From positions 1-64,000 of the forward strand of contig NZ_WSRP01000013.1 in assembly GCF_009767915.1 (NCBI RefSeq): 64,000 nucleotides of DNA, given 5' to 3'. The first letter of the stretch is position 1, and the number at the start of each line of letters is the position of its first letter. A model generated the notes under the pieces. The model ran no database searches, was not told the origin of the DNA, and was given only the letters and a program-made list of their open reading frames with translations. This DNA is from Parasutterella muris (lineage in GTDB: Bacteria; Pseudomonadota; Gammaproteobacteria; Burkholderiales; Burkholderiaceae_F). The position numbers were made by a program, and so were the translations under genes. Below are positions 1-7,516 of this stretch, piece after piece.

Positions 1-32
1 TGCTCTAGCATACCTACAAGACAATAATTTTA

Positions 33-77
33 AAAAGCTCTCAACTCCCTGATAATCAAAGGACTGAGAGCTTTTTT
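33..77 (+). terminator. Rho-independent terminator
   Basis: An 11-base arm (AAAAGCTCTCA) pairs with TGAGAGCTTTT across a 21-base loop and is followed by a T run. It would end transcription entering from the left edge on the plus strand; the gene it serves lies outside the window. Confidence 0.7.
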
Positions 78-116
78 GTTTAATAAATTCTGCCAAACTC
101 AGGTGAGAGTACGCTT

Positions 117-323
117 ATGAGCGTCAACGACATGCTTATCGATCTAAAAAACCTTTCGGAACAGCTGGATTTGGACCAGCAAAAACTCAGACTTTAGCTA
201 ATGTCCTTCGATCTCTAATGAAAGCTTGAAAGATCAAAAGCACACGAGCTGAGCTTCATAGACTTTGAGGACGGCAGCGCTGAAATTATTGTATTAACTC
301 TGAGAGCCATACAGCCAAATAAG
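117..323 (+). pseudogene. Possible decayed gene remnant
   Basis: A 26-codon frame starting MSVNDMLIDLKNL stops at 197. A different frame then reads SFIDFEDGSAEIIVLTLRA from about 250 with no start codon. The acidic, coding-like composition in two frames suggests a small gene broken by indels. The family is not recognised, and it could equally be non-coding. Confidence 0.25.
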
Positions 324-345
324 AGGCCCGCGTGAAAGCGGGCCT
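324..345 (-). terminator. Rho-independent terminator of the flavoprotein gene
   Basis: AGGCCCGC pairs perfectly with GCGGGCCT around a six-base loop. On the minus strand it lies just after the stop codon of the flavoprotein gene that ends at 360. The downstream U tract is short, so termination may be partial. Confidence 0.7.
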
Positions 346-359
346 TCGTCAACTAACTT

Positions 360-2525
360 CTATTTCTGCGAAACAGCGCTTTTAGCGGCAATGCGCCCAA
401 AGGTTAAGACGTCCGCAGTGGCGTTTCCGCCGAGACGGTTAGAACCGTGGATGCCGCCCGTAACTTCGCCGGCAGCAAAGAGTCCGGGGATCGGTTTGCC
501 GTTCTTATCCAAAACCTGAGCGTTCGGAGAAATCATCAGACCGCCCATCGTGTGGTGGATGGAAGGAGCGCGCGGTGTCGCGTAGAACGGCGGTTTAATA
601 ATCTGTCGGTCAAACAGCTTGCGGCCGAACTTCGGATCGTTCTTGGCTTCGACCATCTTGTTGAATTCCGCAACAGTCGCTTCCAGTTTGTCAGCAGGCA
701 TACCCAGCTGCTTTGCCAGATCCGCAAGTGTATCGGCTTTATAAATGCGGCCGATCTTGACGAGAGTTTCAACGTCTTCATTGAAGCTGTTGAGCGGCTT
801 AACAATGGAAGAGTCATTGATGTCGTAGCAGATCGCGTCAGGCTGCTTCTTAATGGCGGCAACGAACTCATCTCGTCTGGCGTCTTCCTTAACGAAGCGC
901 TCACCGTTCTTATTGACGTCAATGACATCATCAAGACCGCTCATCTTGCGGGCGCGGCCCTGAAGAGCGCCGGTACCCGGTGTGGCAAGCGGATAGACCT
1001 GAACATAATTCATGCCGGTTGTATCTGCGCCGTGTTTGGTCGCGATGATAATGCCGTCGCCGGTTGCACCCGGCTGATTGGTGGAGACCATATCAGGTGT
1101 AAGGTGCGGAGCAGACTTCTGGCGCATCTCTTTATTCTGAGAGTAGCCGCCGGTTGCAAGAATGACACCGTCCTTGGAGGTGATTTCGTACTTGTTGCCG
1201 ACTTTATCAGTGGCGGTGACGCCAATGACGCGGCCTTTGTCATTGATGATGACGTCATTGACTCTCAGGCCGAGTTTAAAGCGGACATTCTGCTTGACAG
1301 CGTTGTCATACAGCGGAGAAATTAAGCCGAGCCCCGCCGGAGCATCAAGCTGATGCGTACGCTGCCAAAGCGCGCCCGCGCCTTGGCTGACGCGATCCAT
1401 AACAGGAGCGCCTTTGGACTGCATCCAGTGCAGCGTGTCGAGAACGTTGTTGGCGTACTCGCGAATCAGAGGAATCTTGCCGACTTTGTCGCCGCCGTTA
1501 TAGGTCTGAAGCGCATGCCATTCCGGACAGTCAAAGAGTGTTTTGGAACCGCTCTTTAAGTAGGCTTCGTACTTGGCTTTAACGTCAGCCATTAACTGTT
1601 TGTGTTCTTCGCTGACCGGTTTTTCGCTGATCGCTTTTACAATGGCGTCTTTGAGTGTATCCGTCATCGGAAGCGTTTTCTGGCGTTCCGGATCAGCCGC
1701 GTTGAAAGCGGATGCGCAGCGGAGCGTGTTGCCGCCGACAACCGGCATCTTCTCGATTACGAGAACATTCTTAACGCCGAGATCTTTCGCGGTTACCGCT
1801 GCGGATAAACCTGCGCCGCCCGCACCGACAATAATCAGGTCGGCATGATCTTTAATGGAGCCTGCGACTTTTTTAATTTTTTCAGGAACCGGTTTCTGGA
1901 AGTTGGCGATATTGCCGCCTGCCTTTTCAATTGCCTGTCCGATGGCTGTCTTGAATGCGGTGCTGGTGACGGTTGCGCCTGCGACATTGTCCACGTTCAG
2001 AGTCTGGTATTCGATAACATCTTTACCGATGGTCTTAATCGCAGTGTCGCCAAGGAAGCGTGTTTCACGCTGTCCGGGTGTCTTGATATCGGTGATCTTG
2101 TTGTCTTTGATGGTCACTTCAACATTGAGCCAGCCGTTGTTGCCGTATGCTTGGCCTTCGAAGACGCCGTTCTTTAACGAGACCGGAGCGGCTTTTTTGC
2201 CGCTGGCTTTGCCAAGGCATTCCTGAACAGCTTTCTTAATGGCGGCAGATGTGACAGAGGCGCCGGCAACAGCCTGTACGTCGGCAGACTGAGCGGTCAT
2301 GATTTCCTTCGGAAGCTGTACGACAGCTTTAGAGCCGATACCTTCAGTTTCCTGCTGCTTGAGCACTTTAACGGAAAGAATTTTATCCGCAGAAGTCTGG
2401 ACTTCGACGGTGACCGGACCGTTCTGTCCGGCGATGGAAGCGGTGTAGGTTCCGGGTGTGTAGGCAAAAGCTGCAGTCGAACAAATGGCGGCGCTAATTG
2501 AAAGTGCAAGTGTTGTAAGTTTCAT
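360..2525 (-). CDS. Periplasmic FMN/FAD fumarate-reductase-like flavoprotein with two FMN-binding domains
   Basis: A 721-residue exported reductase of the flavocytochrome c / urocanate reductase superfamily. A Sec signal peptide (residues 1-21, ending STAAFA) precedes two FMN_bind domains carrying the ApbE-type flavinylation motifs VAGASVTS (86-93) and VAGATVTS (181-188), where FMN is attached to Ser/Thr. An FAD_binding_2 domain starts at the GAGGAG dinucleotide motif (234-239). The catalytic signatures of fumarate-type reductases are intact: the arginine in KEDARRDEF (acid catalyst), HHTMGG, and NRLGGNA. Two covalent FMNs replace the heme domain of Shewanella flavocytochrome c as electron wire. 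The substrate is probably an alpha,beta-unsaturated carboxylate; fumarate, urocanate or another cannot be decided from sequence. The start has a good ribosome binding site (AAGGAG). It is monocistronic, with a terminator after it. Confidence 0.9.
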   Translation of the reverse strand: MKLTTLALSISAAICSTAAFAYTPGTYTASIAGQNGPVTVEVQTSADKILSVKVLKQQETEGIGSKAVVQLPKEIMTAQSADVQAVAGASVTSAAIKKAVQECLGKASGKKAAPVSLKNGVFEGQAYGNNGWLNVEVTIKDNKITDIKTPGQRETRFLGDTAIKTIGKDVIEYQTLNVDNVAGATVTSTAFKTAIGQAIEKAGGNIANFQKPVPEKIKKVAGSIKDHADLIIVGAGGAGLSAAVTAKDLGVKNVLVIEKMPVVGGNTLRCASAFNAADPERQKTLPMTDTLKDAIVKAISEKPVSEEHKQLMADVKAKYEAYLKSGSKTLFDCPEWHALQTYNGGDKVGKIPLIREYANNVLDTLHWMQSKGAPVMDRVSQGAGALWQRTHQLDAPAGLGLISPLYDNAVKQNVRFKLGLRVNDVIINDKGRVIGVTATDKVGNKYEITSKDGVILATGGYSQNKEMRQKSAPHLTPDMVSTNQPGATGDGIIIATKHGADTTGMNYVQVYPLATPGTGALQGRARKMSGLDDVIDVNKNGERFVKEDARRDEFVAAIKKQPDAICYDINDSSIVKPLNSFNEDVETLVKIGRIYKADTLADLAKQLGMPADKLEATVAEFNKMVEAKNDPKFGRKLFDRQIIKPPFYATPRAPSIHHTMGGLMISPNAQVLDKNGKPIPGLFAAGEVTGGIHGSNRLGGNATADVLTFGRIAAKSAVSQK

Positions 2526-2540
2526 AAGTTCTCCTTGAAT

Positions 2541-2562
2541 ACTCTATTGTTAATCATAGAGT
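2541..2562 (-). promoter_or_regulatory. Inverted repeat in the leader of the flavoprotein gene
   Basis: ACTCTAT and ATAGAGT are perfect 7-bp arms separated by eight bases, just upstream of the ribosome binding site of the 721-residue flavoprotein. It may be an operator for a dimeric regulator or a 5' UTR hairpin. No known consensus was matched. Confidence 0.4.
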
Positions 2563-2954
2563 TAGATTTATTCTAGACTTAACGCGCTGCTTTGAAAGCA
2601 GGGTAAATAAACAGACAATTCCTGAGGTAAGGTTTCAATTTCTTGGATAATCGCATAAAAAGGTTAATCGTCGTTTGCGAATGATTTTAAAATTTTTAGT
2701 TTGCGAAGTTGCTTTTGTGCTACGAGCCGAGTGCAGATGAGCTAGAAGCGTTTTAAGAGACTATGGGCTCGATTAAGAAATTAAAAGTGATAGGTGCAGC
2801 ATCTTTCCTGAACAGGCAATCAGCGGTCGACAGGCCTAAATTCTTAGGCTTGTTCTTTAGAATAAAGAGAGTAACTACTATCGTTAACAAAATGCTCACT
2901 GTTAGAGCGCCTTTGTTGTTAGACTCATCCTCCTTCGCATAGACAGATTTAGAA
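2563..2954. other. Intergenic stretch, no supported gene
   Basis: Roughly 390 bases between the divergent flavoprotein and RHH-like genes. A 59-codon plus-strand frame (2762-2941, MGSIKKLKVIGAAS...) and an overlapping minus-strand frame both lack convincing ribosome binding sites. The promoter of the flavoprotein gene should lie here; no clear -35/-10 pair was recognised. Confidence 0.4.
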
Positions 2955-3320
2955 ATGGCAAAGATTGTTTTTGATATTGAAGACGAGCTGAAAAAGCGTT
3001 TGCTTGACTCTCTTGACGAGCTGCAGATAGACCGCAAAAGCTGGCTCGAGCAGTGTATATGCGCCTTTCTGCTGCGAGACGCCGTTGAAAAAATCAAAAA
3101 GGAAGAAGAAGTAGCCGAAGCGGAAGCTCAGCTTGGCAGCCAGGCAATGCCTCTTCCTATCGGCGGGTTTTCTCTTTCAGAGGACGTTCCGCCCGAGGTC
3201 CTCCAGCAGGTCATTACTGAAAGCCTAAAAGAAGGCTTCAAAAAGCTCGGTATTGAGATCGAGTGCAAAGGGCTGGAAGAAATCTCGGACGTAATTGATA
3301 CGCCGCACAGAATGAATTAA
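2955..3320 (+). CDS. Small hypothetical protein with ribbon-helix-helix-like start
   Basis: 121 residues, acidic. The N-terminus (MAKIVFDIEDELKKRLLDSL) resembles the strand-helix pattern of ribbon-helix-helix DNA-binding proteins, with an alpha-helical charged middle section (KIKKEEEVAEAEAQ) and a second helical block at the C-terminus. No catalytic motif is visible. It is followed by a rho-independent terminator, so it appears to be a single-gene transcript. The RHH assignment is inference from pattern only; it could also be an antitoxin-like or phage-derived small protein. Confidence 0.6.
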   Translation: MAKIVFDIEDELKKRLLDSLDELQIDRKSWLEQCICAFLLRDAVEKIKKEEEVAEAEAQLGSQAMPLPIGGFSLSEDVPPEVLQQVITESLKEGFKKLGIEIECKGLEEISDVIDTPHRMN

Positions 3321-3348
3321 TTATTTTCTTCAGCTCTTTTCTCTGCAG

Positions 3349-3390
3349 AACACCGTCGCAAAAATCAATGAACCCGGCGGTGTTTTTCTT
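3349..3390 (+). terminator. Rho-independent terminator
   Basis: AACACCGTCG pairs with CGGCGGTGTT (one G-U wobble) across a 16-base loop, followed by TTTCTT. It follows the stop codon of the 121-residue gene. Confidence 0.65.
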
Positions 3391-3420
3391 TGGAAGAAGT
3401 TTTAAAAATAATTCTGGAAT

Positions 3421-3627
3421 GTGATTTTCGCGCAGGAAGTTTTGTACGAGGTTGTAAAAACTAACCCTGAAGCTGCTTACAGCTCCTCCCCTTATCTTCA
3501 GAAGGTCGGTAGAGCTTTTGATAGCTTTACGGATTCACTAAATTCAGAGACAAAAGAAGCCTGCTGGGGCAAAAATTCGAAGGAGATTTACCTCAGCGGG
3601 CCGTATTCAGAGAATAAGAGTTTTTAA
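3421..3627 (+). CDS. Doubtful small ORF, possibly a gene fragment
   Basis: A 68-codon frame with a GTG start and no convincing ribosome binding site; no family is recognised. The content (AAYSSSPYLQKVGRAF, SLNSETKEACWGKN) looks protein-like and ends next to a convergent lipoprotein gene. It could be the 3' remnant of a larger gene whose 5' part was lost, or spurious. Confidence 0.25.
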   Translation: MIFAQEVLYEVVKTNPEAAYSSSPYLQKVGRAFDSFTDSLNSETKEACWGKNSKEIYLSGPYSENKSF

Positions 3628-3628
3628 C

Positions 3629-4048
3629 TTACTCTACATTGTGAGCTTCAAGGAACAATGACTGAGAAAGAGCATTGAAGAAGTTTTGATATGCCTTTGG
3701 AGTATCGATCGGATTAACACCCACTTGTCCGCTGGCTCTCACTATAATCTGCTTTTTCTCCTTGTTATCCCTTACGGATACAGTCAGCTTACTGATAGGC
3801 ACAACGTAGTTTGTTCCGCTCACAGTTCCTAATGTTGTGTCGGCTTTATCAATGATGAAGCCTAAGTCTTGCATTGTAGAAACTACTGAACGCAGGACAA
3901 AAGCTTTATCCGTTGTGTCGAAGGCTCTGCTTTGGAAACTTCTAAGTTCAACTTGAGATTTTGTAGTTCCTAAAACTGCTTGATTAGTAGTAGTACATCC
4001 TGTCAAGAGCGAAGAAGCGACGGCAATGGCGATGAGAATTTTTTTCAT
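3629..4048 (-). CDS. Small lipoprotein, paralogue of its upstream neighbour
   Basis: 139 residues with a lipoprotein signal peptide whose lipobox is LLTGC (Cys18), so it is predicted to be lipid-anchored in the envelope. The mature part shares a pattern with the 173-residue protein upstream: RxF-T-D, V/L-x-x-x-QDLGF, then a D/E-T-x-x-G turn, and a C-terminal YxxFFNxLS motif. The two genes are therefore tandem paralogues, eight bases apart and presumably co-transcribed with the BamE-like gene. Function is unknown; small beta-sandwich envelope lipoproteins of this sort are common next to BamE-domain proteins, but a role cannot be claimed. Confidence 0.75.
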   Translation of the reverse strand: MKKILIAIAVASSLLTGCTTTNQAVLGTTKSQVELRSFQSRAFDTTDKAFVLRSVVSTMQDLGFIIDKADTTLGTVSGTNYVVPISKLTVSVRDNKEKKQIIVRASGQVGVNPIDTPKAYQNFFNALSQSLFLEAHNVE

Positions 4049-4056
4049 TTTTTATC

Positions 4057-4578
4057 CTAAATATCATTTGCAGTGAGGAAGGCGGACTCCGAGAGCTTAT
4101 TAAAGAACTCTTGGTAAATCTCCGGCTCCTGAATCACTTCTATCTTTGCGCCTCCCATGTCGTTAAATATGACACGAGCAAACTTGGCTCTCACAAGATA
4201 GCCATCTTCAGTTTTACTTTTGGATGAAACAACCGTGGCGTGAATTGTTTGTACAGTATCCATAGGCATCCGAGCACCCGTTAAGGCGGCTAGAAGAATG
4301 GCCCCTGCAATTTGGCCCCCATTTTTGGCGTCTCTTTCTTTGGATGCCGTTAACAAGCCCATCTTAGTTTCACTCTCGGTTAAGGTGAATCCAAGATCCT
4401 GCAAGACCTGAGCGGATGAAGAAAGGATTAGTTCCTCGTCCTTGGTCTCAAATCGCCTTGTTTGCTGCTGACGTTCCTGCAGATAATTTTCGTTCAGAAC
4501 ATAAAGATGATCTGTATGGACCGTGCAGCCCGTAAGAAGCACAGAGCTTGCGCAAAGTGATAATAGTGTTTTTTTCAT
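4057..4578 (-). CDS. Small lipoprotein, tandem paralogue
   Basis: 173 residues. The ATG at 4578 was chosen over the longer frame because it begins the lipoprotein signal (MKKTLLSLCASSVLLTGC) and follows GAGG at good spacing. The mature protein carries RRFETKDEELIL, VLQDLGFTL and a C-terminal EIYQEFFNKLSES, matching the neighbour's pattern. A glycine/alanine-rich hydrophobic patch (GGQIAGAILLAALTGA) in the middle could contact membrane. It is second in a three-gene lipoprotein cluster transcribed leftward. Confidence 0.75.
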   Translation of the reverse strand: MKKTLLSLCASSVLLTGCTVHTDHLYVLNENYLQERQQQTRRFETKDEELILSSSAQVLQDLGFTLTESETKMGLLTASKERDAKNGGQIAGAILLAALTGARMPMDTVQTIHATVVSSKSKTEDGYLVRAKFARVIFNDMGGAKIEVIQEPEIYQEFFNKLSESAFLTANDI

Positions 4579-4585
4579 GACGGCC

Positions 4586-4988
4586 TCAGAAAGAAGAAGT
4601 TCTATATGCAAAGTCTCTTACTCTGCCGTCAGAATTAAATTTAACGATGATGGTGAGAGTTCTTTGGTTTTGAGACAGAGATCCAGCAGAGCCGCCTGCA
4701 CCGAATAAGAGCAACCAGACACCACCGTTGCTCTTTGAATATTGGACATTTGTAGAAACTTTGTCGTAAACCCAGGTTTCCCTGCGTTGTGAGTCTGTTG
4801 TTACCATATTAGGTGAACCCAGGGCTTCGACAACTTGTTCGGATGTCATGCCGATTTTAATTTCACGCTGAGCTTTAGCTACGGTAAGTTGTTCGGCTTG
4901 TTGAGAAGGCAGTTGGGGTACGGCGCAACCGCTAACACCCCCCCCCTATAGCTAGAGCTGTAATTACCAGTAATTTCTTTGAGTCCAT
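4586..4988 (-). pseudogene. BamE/SmpA-domain lipoprotein, frame broken at a run of nine G (candidate phase-variable)
   Basis: The ATG at 4988 follows a strong GGAGG ribosome binding site and opens a lipoprotein signal (MDSKKLLVITALAIGGG). With nine G (4938-4946, C on the plus strand) translation hits a stop at once; with eight G the frame would continue through a lipobox (VSGC) into the SmpA/OmlA-type BamE domain, whose signature IGMTSEQVVEALGSPN is intact downstream. The total length from start to stop is 403 bases, one more than a multiple of three, so a single slippage restores a 133-residue protein. As written only an 87-codon internal frame from 4849 is open, without a signal peptide. 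This is either ON/OFF switching, a fixed mutation, or a sequencing error in the homopolymer. Confidence 0.8.
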
Positions 4989-5541
4989 ATAACCTCCATT
5001 GAACATTATTACATTTTGATACTATGTAAAAGAGTTTTGAATTCGTATAAACGCTTAAAACAAATTAAGGGGTGTAGATGTGGCGGTGCTAGAGTTAAAG
5101 AAGAACGTGAAAGATCGAAGAACAAAATAGGTTATGAATAATGTACTGACTCTTATCGAGAATTCTGTTTGCATGGCGGTCTTCGTCGATTACGCGTCGG
5201 CCTAATTAGAAAGGGATTTCAGTATTTTTTTATTTTTCGAATTCTTCAGCTACTTAGCCCTAAATATAATTAACCCATTTATTTATGAATCAAAAAGTTA
5301 TAAAGTAAATGATCAAATACTGATCAAAACATTTCGGATAAAATCCCGATTCCTCCCTTTGTAAAGTACACCTAACGTCGTAGGTAGTATTGCTTAACTA
5401 ATAAATTAATTACTGATAAATCAACTGGATATATTCATTGCGACGCGATAACCACTTGCTTATAGAACTATTTTTCGTATGAGAGGGAAATCCTAAAATG
5501 ATTTCACTATCTTTTGATAGGTCTTAAACAAGGAGAAATTA
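4989..5541. other. Leader region upstream of the Tat flavoprotein gene
   Basis: About 550 AT-rich bases without a supported gene. It holds a direct repeat of TGATCAAA (5310-5317 and 5321-5328) and a small inverted repeat CTATC-TTTT-GATAG (5507-5520) just before the ribosome binding site. These are possible regulator sites for the downstream respiratory genes. The direct repeat contains ATCAA half-sites but not a full FNR box. Confidence 0.4.
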
Positions 5542-7059
5542 ATGGAGAATACTTCTCGCCGCTCTTTCATCAAAGGTTCGATGGCCGGCGCTGTCGCCGT
5601 CGCATCCGGTTCTTTCGCATCCGCTGCCGTCGCTCAGCAGCCAAAGACATGGGATGAAACAGTTGATGTGATCGTGATCGGATCCGGTTTTGCCGGACTA
5701 GCTGCCGCTATCGAGGCTAAGAAAGCCGGGGCCAACGTTGTCGTTTTGGAAAAAATGCCTACGGCCGGCGGTAACTCAATCATTAACGGCGGCATCCTGA
5801 CTGCGACAGGCTGCCCGCAGCAGAAAATGCACAAAATCCAGGACTCTAAAGAACTTCTGGAAAAAGATATTCTCGTCGCCGGCAACTATATGAACGATCC
5901 GAAGAAAGTTCGTCAGATGGTTGATCGTGTGTTATCCAACTATGAGTGGACAGTTAATGAACTCGGAGTCGAGTATCTGCCGGACGCGATTGGCCAGGAG
6001 GGCGGCCATTCCGTTCCGCGCTATGTGACGACTAAGATCGGCTCCGGCGCCGGTATCGTCAATAAAGAACTCGAAAAGTGCAAAGCACTTGGTATCCCCG
6101 TCCGCACAAGAACTTATGTGGACCGCATCATTCGTACGCCTGAGGGGGTTCAGGGCGTCGAAGTGTTCGAGGGCTACCGCTTCCCGAAAGCGGGCAGCGG
6201 AAAACCGAAGTCAATTAAGGCCAATAAGGGCGTTGTCCTTTGCTACGGCGGCTTCTCCGCGGACGTTCCCTACAGAACAATCCAGGATCCGAAACTGAAC
6301 GCGACACTCGATACAACAAATCAGCCGGGTGCTACGTCAGAGCTTTGGAGAGAAACCTCCAATATCGGATGTATGCAGGCTCAAAACGATTGGATCCAGT
6401 GCGGACCGTGGGGCAATCCTCACGAGAAGGGCATGGGAATCGGCTGGCAGTTTAACCAGACTGCCGCTGCCGAGTACGGTCTTTGGACCAACAGCGCCGG
6501 CAAGCGCTTTGTTAATGAACTGGCTAACCGTAAAGTTCGCGCAGACGCGATTATGGTTGAACAGGCAAACGGCCGTAAATGCTTCGCTATTGCCGACGCG
6601 AACGGCATCAAACCGTTTGTAGCCCAGCGACCCGGCATGCTCGATAAGCAGATCGAGCGCAAACTCGTCATGAAGTACGACACGATTGATGACATGGCGA
6701 AGGCTCAGGGCATTGATCCTGAACAGCTGAAGAAGACCATTGCTGAGTTCAACGGCTACGTGAAGTCCAAGAACGATCCGGTTCTGGGCCGCTACATCAA
6801 TAATGAACAGCTTCCGGTTGAAACTGCGCCTTTCTACATTGGCGAACTTCAGCCTAAGGTTCATCACTCTATGGGCGGTCTTATCACTGACGATCAGTGC
6901 CGAGTCCTGGATGTTAAAACCGACAAGCCCATCAAAGGTTTGTACGCGGCGGGCGAAGCGACCGGACATGTCCACGGCGCGGTTCGTCTCGGCTCTGTGG
7001 CCATTCTCGACTGCCTCGTATTCGGTCGTATGGCCGGTGAAAACTGCGCTAAATCATAA
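5542..7059 (+). CDS. Tat-exported FAD reductase, fumarate-reductase flavoprotein family
   Basis: 505 residues. The N-terminus SRRSFIKGSMAG is a twin-arginine signal ending near AAVAQQ, so the protein is folded with FAD and exported. FAD-binding GSGFAGLAAA sits near residue 47. Catalytic signatures are largely present: NELANRK (arginine acid catalyst), HHSMGG, and VRLGS in place of NRLGGNA. It lacks both heme and FMN domains; electrons probably arrive from the tetraheme cytochrome encoded next. The altered substrate-side segments (QCGPWGNPHEKGMGIGW) suggest a substrate different from fumarate. The start follows AAGGAG. Confidence 0.88.
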   Translation: MENTSRRSFIKGSMAGAVAVASGSFASAAVAQQPKTWDETVDVIVIGSGFAGLAAAIEAKKAGANVVVLEKMPTAGGNSIINGGILTATGCPQQKMHKIQDSKELLEKDILVAGNYMNDPKKVRQMVDRVLSNYEWTVNELGVEYLPDAIGQEGGHSVPRYVTTKIGSGAGIVNKELEKCKALGIPVRTRTYVDRIIRTPEGVQGVEVFEGYRFPKAGSGKPKSIKANKGVVLCYGGFSADVPYRTIQDPKLNATLDTTNQPGATSELWRETSNIGCMQAQNDWIQCGPWGNPHEKGMGIGWQFNQTAAAEYGLWTNSAGKRFVNELANRKVRADAIMVEQANGRKCFAIADANGIKPFVAQRPGMLDKQIERKLVMKYDTIDDMAKAQGIDPEQLKKTIAEFNGYVKSKNDPVLGRYINNEQLPVETAPFYIGELQPKVHHSMGGLITDDQCRVLDVKTDKPIKGLYAAGEATGHVHGAVRLGSVAILDCLVFGRMAGENCAKS

Positions 7060-7091
7060 GAAGTCATCACTCTTAACGAATTAAGTCGCAG

Positions 7092-7122
7092 AATCGGCCG
7101 CGGGATTGCCCTGCGGCCGATT
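7092..7122 (+). promoter_or_regulatory. Intercistronic hairpin between flavoprotein and cytochrome genes
   Basis: Perfect 10-bp arms AATCGGCCGC and GCGGCCGATT with an 11-base loop, ending 10 bases before an AAGGAG ribosome binding site. There is no U tract, so it is more likely an mRNA-stabilising or processing element that sets the cytochrome:flavoprotein ratio than a terminator. Confidence 0.55.
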
Positions 7123-7137
7123 GTCTAAGGAGATACT

Positions 7138-7485
7138 ATGAAAAAAATAATGCTGCTAAGCTGCTTCTTGGCTGTGTGTTTCACCGGTTTCGCTCAGGCA
7201 GCCGAGCAAGGAAAGTTCGGTGCGGACCGCCATGTCGCCAAGGGCGTCCCCTGCGCGGCATGTCACGGAGAGAAAAATGAAATCTCCGCGCCGGACATTA
7301 ACCAGTGCACTAAGTGCCATAATCCGGATGAGCTCGTAGAGAAAACGAAGAACGTGAAACCTCAGAATCCGCATACGTCGCCCCATTACTCAAACCAGCT
7401 CGAATGCACACTGTGCCATGTGCAGCACGCAGAACCTGAAAATTATTGTGCCCAGTGCCATAATTTTGATTTCAAGGTTAAATAA
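7138..7485 (+). CDS. Periplasmic small tetraheme cytochrome c (cytochrome c3-like)
   Basis: 115 residues with a Sec signal peptide (MKKIMLLSCFLAVCFTGFAQ, cleaved after AQA). Four CxxCH heme motifs are visible: CAACH, CTKCH, CTLCH and CAQCH, plus extra histidines (DRHVAKG, NPHTSPHYS) able to serve as distal ligands. This corresponds to the heme domain that is fused to the flavoprotein in Shewanella flavocytochrome c but is a separate polypeptide here. Expected role: carry electrons from a membrane quinol dehydrogenase to the flavoprotein(s) of this cluster. It is closely related in layout to the cytochrome at 43484-43828. Confidence 0.92.
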   Translation: MKKIMLLSCFLAVCFTGFAQAAEQGKFGADRHVAKGVPCAACHGEKNEISAPDINQCTKCHNPDELVEKTKNVKPQNPHTSPHYSNQLECTLCHVQHAEPENYCAQCHNFDFKVK

Positions 7486-7490
7486 GCGAA

Positions 7491-7511
7491 ATTATCCCCG
7501 CTTAGGATAAT
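7491..7511 (+). promoter_or_regulatory. Hairpin overlapping a ribosome binding site
   Basis: ATTATCC (7491-7497) and GGATAAT (7505-7511) form a 7-bp stem. The right arm overlaps the only Shine-Dalgarno-like bases (AGGA, 7504-7507) of the gene starting at 7517. Pairing would hide the ribosome binding site, so translation of the next flavoprotein may be conditional. Confidence 0.45.
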
Positions 7512-7516
7512 GAAAC

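Noticed and set aside
447..1325. 292-codon plus-strand frame opposite the 721-residue flavoprotein
   Set aside because: It is the antisense shadow of a clearly conserved gene; composition is Arg/His/Val-rich without any domain.
5310..5328. FNR binding site
   Set aside because: Only ATCAA half-sites in direct, not inverted, arrangement; the TTGAT-N4-ATCAA consensus is not met.
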